Below, in pieces: positions 57,896 to 64,000 of a stretch of 64,000 nucleotides of DNA; positions within the stretch are counted from its first letter, which is position 1; each line of letters begins with the position of its first letter. The notes under the pieces are model-generated. The model saw only the letters and a list, made by a program, of their open reading frames with translations, was not told where the DNA came from and ran no database searches. The position numbers and the translations under genes were made by a program. This DNA is from Streptomyces sp. NA02950. Lineage in GTDB: Bacteria > Actinomycetota > Actinomycetes > Streptomycetales > Streptomycetaceae. The stretch lies in contig NZ_CP054916.1 of assembly GCF_013364155.1 (NCBI RefSeq), positions 1,735,001-1,799,000 on the forward strand, in the 5' to 3' direction.

Positions 57896-57988
57896 GGCGG
57901 CTTTCTGCGCGCGGATGGGATGGGGCTGTCTCGCGAAGGGGCTCTCTCGCGAAGAGGGGGACACCGGCCGGTGTCCCCCTCCCTCGCC

Positions 57989-61292
<3,304 letters not shown>

Positions 61293-61300
<8 letters not shown>

Positions 61301-62432
61301 GCTGGCCCTCCATCAGGGTGACGAAGCGGTCGAACAGGTACGCGGCGTCGTGCGGACCTGCGGCGGCTTCGGGGTGGTACTGGACGCTGAAGGCGGGGCG
61401 GTCGAGCAGCCGCAGCCCCTCGACCACGTTGTCGTTCAGGCAGACGTGGGAGACCTCGGCCCGCCCGTAGGGGGTGTCGGAGGGCGCGTCGAGCGGGGCG
61501 TCGACGGCGAAGCCGTGGTTGTGCGCGGTGACCTCGACCTTGTCGGTGGTCCGGTCCTGCACCGGCTGGTTGATGCCGCGGTGGCCGTACTTCAGCTTGT
61601 AGGTGCCGAAGCCCAGGGCCCGGCCGAGGATCTGGTTGCCGAAGCAGATGCCGAACAGCGGGGTGCCGCGCTCCAGCACGCCGCGCATCAGCGCGACCGG
61701 GTGGTCGGCGGTGGCCGGGTCCCCCGGTCCGTTGGAGAAGAACACCCCGTCCGGGTTGACGGCGTAGATGTCCTCCAGGGCGGCGGTGGCGGGCAGGACG
61801 TGCACCTCGATGCCGCGCTCGGCCATCCGGTGCGGGGTCATGCCCTTGATGCCGAGGTCGACGGCGGCCACGGTGAACCGCTTGGTGCCGATCGCCGGGA
61901 CGACGTAGGTCTCGGCGGTGGCGACCTCGCCGCTGAGGTCGGCGCCCTTCATCTGCGGGGCGGCCTGCACCTTGGCCAGCAGCGTGGCCTCGTCCGCGAT
62001 GGCTTCGCCGGAGAAGATGCCCACCCGCATGGCGCCGCGCTCACGCAGATGGCGGGTGAGGGCGCGGGTGTCGATACCGCTGATGCCGACGACGCCCTGG
62101 GCGGTCAGCTCCTCGTCGAGGGAGCGGCGGGAGCGCCAGTTGGAGGGCGTACGGGCGGGGTCGCGCACCACATAGCCGGAGACCCAGATGCGCCGGGACT
62201 CGGGGTCCTCGTCGTTGACGCCGGTGTTCCCGATGTGGGGGGCGGTCATGACGACGACCTGGCGGTGGTAGGACGGGTCGGTCAGGGTCTCCTGGTAGCC
62301 GGTCATGCCGGTGGAGAACACGGCCTCGCCGAAGGTCTCCCCCACGGCCCCGTAGGCACGGCCACGGAAGCTGCGGCCGTCCTCCAGAACGAGTACGGCG
62401 GGGGTCCTGGCCCCCCGGGTGGAGGTCGTCAT
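61293..62432 (-). CDS. carA: Carbamoyl-phosphate synthase, small (glutaminase) subunit
   Basis: A protein of 379 residues. The N-terminal CarA domain ([20 protein letters not shown]) is followed by a class I glutamine amidotransferase with Cys in [19 protein letters not shown] and the His/Glu pair in QYHPEAAAG. The ATG at 62432 has GGAAGG seven bases upstream and overlaps the stop of the upstream PH-like gene by four bases. Confidence 0.98.
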
Positions 62433-63016
62433 CGTGCGCCTTCCTGGTTGTGCTCGGTGTTCTTGACGGCCAGGGCCTCGACCCAGGCCCGGTGCTCGGC
62501 GGCGTGGTCGGAGCGGAAACCGGAGTCGATCTGCCGGTCGCCGAGCTGCCAGGTGAGGATCAGCAGCCCGCCCTCGGCGAGGACCTTGCCCGCGATGCCC
62601 TTGTCGAGCCGGGCGTCGCGCAGGCTGTCCGCCGGGATGAAGAAGTCCTTTGCCCCGGGGCGGACCACCGTCACGCCCGCGTCGGTGAGGGTCAGCTCGG
62701 CCCGGCTGCGGGTGCCGAGGCCATGGGCCACGATCCGGTCGAGCCACTGCCCCGCGGTGGTGGAGCCGTGGTAGCGGCCGGTCATCGTGAGCCGCGGGTC
62801 GCCGGGCTCGGCGGGGGCCTGGGGCAGCTCGGGCAGATCGCCCTGGAGCGTGCCGCGCCACTTCCAGCCCTCGCGCATCAGCCAGTAGACGAGTCCGATG
62901 ACCAGCAGCAGTCCGACGACCCAGCCGATCCGCGCGGCCCAGTCCGTCACGTCCTGCGACTTCTGGTCGGCGGCCAGGACCGCGAGGCCCGCCGCCGGAT
63001 TGCTCAGAGGTGTCAC
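62429..63016 (-). CDS. PH-like membrane protein within the pyrimidine operon
   Basis: A protein of 195 residues with one hydrophobic segment at ~32-47 ([16 protein letters not shown]) and a C-terminal ~150-residue domain of mixed strands ([34 protein letters not shown]) of the bacterial PH-like type. It overlaps pyrC (GTGA, 63013-63016) upstream and carA (ATGA, 62429-62432) downstream by four bases each, so it is made with the pathway enzymes. The same arrangement is common in actinobacteria; the role is unknown. Confidence 0.85.
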   Translation of the reverse strand: MTPLSNPAAGLAVLAADQKSQDVTDWAARIGWVVGLLLVIGLVYWLMREGWKWRGTLQGDLPELPQAPAEPGDPRLTMTGRYHGSTTAGQWLDRIVAHGLGTRSRAELTLTDAGVTVVRPGAKDFFIPADSLRDARLDKGIAGKVLAEGGLLILTWQLGDRQIDSGFRSDHAAEHRAWVEALAVKNTEHNQEGAR

Positions 63017-64000
63017 GCCAGCTTCCCGTCCACGACCGTCGCCCGGCCCCGCAGGAAGGTGTGCGTCACGCGGCCCGGCAGTTCACGGCCCTCGTAGGGG
63101 GTGTTGCGGCTGCGGGAAGCGAAGCCCGCGGGGTTCACCACACCACGGTAAGCGGAGTCGAGCAGGGTGAGGTTGGCGGGCTCCCCGGCGGCGACGGGAC
63201 GGCCGTGGCCGGTGAGGCGGCCGATGGCCGAGGGGCGGTGGGACATCCGGTCGGCCACGCCCGCCCAGTCCAGCAGACCGGTGTCGACCATCGTGTGCTG
63301 GACCACCGACAGCGCGGTCTCCAGGCCCACCATGCCCATGGCCGCCGCGCCCCACTCGCAGTCCTTGTCCTCGTGCGGATGCGGGGCGTGGTCGGTGGCG
63401 ACACAGTCGATGGTGCCGTCGGCCAGCGCCTCGCGCAGCGCCATGACGTCGGCCTCGGTGCGCAGCGGCGGGTTCACCTTGTAGACGGGGTTGTAGGACC
63501 GTACGAGCTCGTCGGTGAGGAGCAGGTGGTGCGGGGTGACCTCGGCGGTGACGTGCCAGCCCTTGGACTTGGCCCAGCGGACGATCTCGACCGAGCCGGC
63601 GGTGGACAGATGGCAGATGTGCACGCGCGAGCCGACGTGGGCGGCGAGCAGCACATCGCGGGCGATGATCGACTCCTCGGCGACGGCGGGCCAGCCGCCG
63701 AGGCCCAGCTCGGCGGAGACGATGCCCTCGTTCATCTGGGCGCCCTCGGTGAGCCGGGGCTCCTGGGCGTGCTGGGCGATGACCCCGTCGAACGCCTTCA
63801 CGTACTCCAGAGCCCGGCGCATGATCACGGCGTCGTCGACGCATTTGCCGTCGTCGGAGAAGACGCGCACCCCGGCGGCGGAATCGTGCATGGCGCCCAG
63901 CTCGGCGAGCTTCTTGCCCTCCAGGCCCACGGTGACGGCGCCGACGGGCTGCACGTCGCAGTAGCCGGACTCCCTGCCGAGCCGCCAGACCTGCTCCACG
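63013..64000 (-). CDS. pyrC: Dihydroorotase, 3' portion (runs off the right edge)
   Basis: About 329 C-terminal residues are visible. They cover the zinc-binding positions ICHLSTAG (His), [11 protein letters not shown] (His) and [15 protein letters not shown] (Asp/His), and the substrate loop [11 protein letters not shown]. The HxH motif at the N-terminus lies beyond the window. This is the type I (class II-like) dihydroorotase used for pyrimidine synthesis. It is upstream of the PH-like gene in the same operon. Confidence 0.96.
   Translation of the reverse strand, partial: VEQVWRLGRESGYCDVQPVGAVTVGLEGKKLAELGAMHDSAAGVRVFSDDGKCVDDAVIMRRALEYVKAFDGVIAQHAQEPRLTEGAQMNEGIVSAELGLGGWPAVAEESIIARDVLLAAHVGSRVHICHLSTAGSVEIVRWAKSKGWHVTAEVTPHHLLLTDELVRSYNPVYKVNPPLRTEADVMALREALADGTIDCVATDHAPHPHEDKDCEWGAAAMGMVGLETALSVVQHTMVDTGLLDWAGVADRMSHRPSAIGRLTGHGRPVAAGEPANLTLLDSAYRGVVNPAGFASRSRNTPYEGRELPGRVTHTFLRGRATVVDGKLA

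Overview
The window reads as a stretch of Streptomyces chromosome. Base composition is very GC-rich with strong third-position G/C bias, GTG starts are common, and the gene order ribD-ribE-ribAB-ribH-hisE-hisG and rsmB-fmt-priA-metK-coaBC-rpoZ-gmk-mihF-pyrF-pyrD-carB-carA-pyrC is the one expected for that genus. I see no tRNA, rRNA, CRISPR array, insertion sequence, phage gene or replication origin.

Left part (1-19.5 kb), accessory and regulatory. It opens with a truncated sigma-factor-like gene, a small zinc-finger anti-sigma-like protein and a His/Met-rich membrane protein. Next comes an aldehyde-oxidation group: a 42-residue zinc-ribbon protein, a GAF-domain regulator whose DNA-binding half looks SARP-like, an ExaC-type aldehyde dehydrogenase and, 5 kb further on, a DUF779 protein. 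The last two genes share an upstream pair of GCAAC boxes 11 bp apart. Between and after them lie a YciO protein, a large LuxR-family ATPase regulator, a GGDEF-EAL c-di-GMP protein, a UBP zinc finger divergent from a PucR-type regulator across a 34-bp palindrome, a secreted C39-like peptidase, a uridine-kinase-like protein, a candidate small RNA with its own promoter and terminator, and an EccA-like AAA+ ATPase.

Middle part (19.5-43 kb). Two overlapping CNNM/CorC membrane proteins are followed by a riboflavin operon headed by an FMN riboswitch, and histidine genes on the same strand. A ROK repressor and an MFS transporter diverge across a clear operator. A lysine catabolism cluster follows: davB (lysine 2-monooxygenase), davA (5-aminovaleramidase), an AsnC regulator and an amino acid permease. 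The permease and davA promoters carry a shared TTGCGCAT element at the same distance from the -35 box. Then come guaB1 (GMP reductase type), a SorC-type regulator and rpe.

Right part (43-64 kb), mostly housekeeping on the minus strand: rsmB, fmt, a helicase-degenerate priA, metK, coaBC, rpoZ, gmk, mihF and a pyrimidine operon with translational overlaps, which runs off the right edge inside pyrC. Two genes here are broken by small indels in the sequence as given: a secreted beta-lactamase-like hydrolase (about 43715) and an ABC exporter (about 46977). The exporter sits behind a promoter with the long-spacer architecture of MerR-family control.
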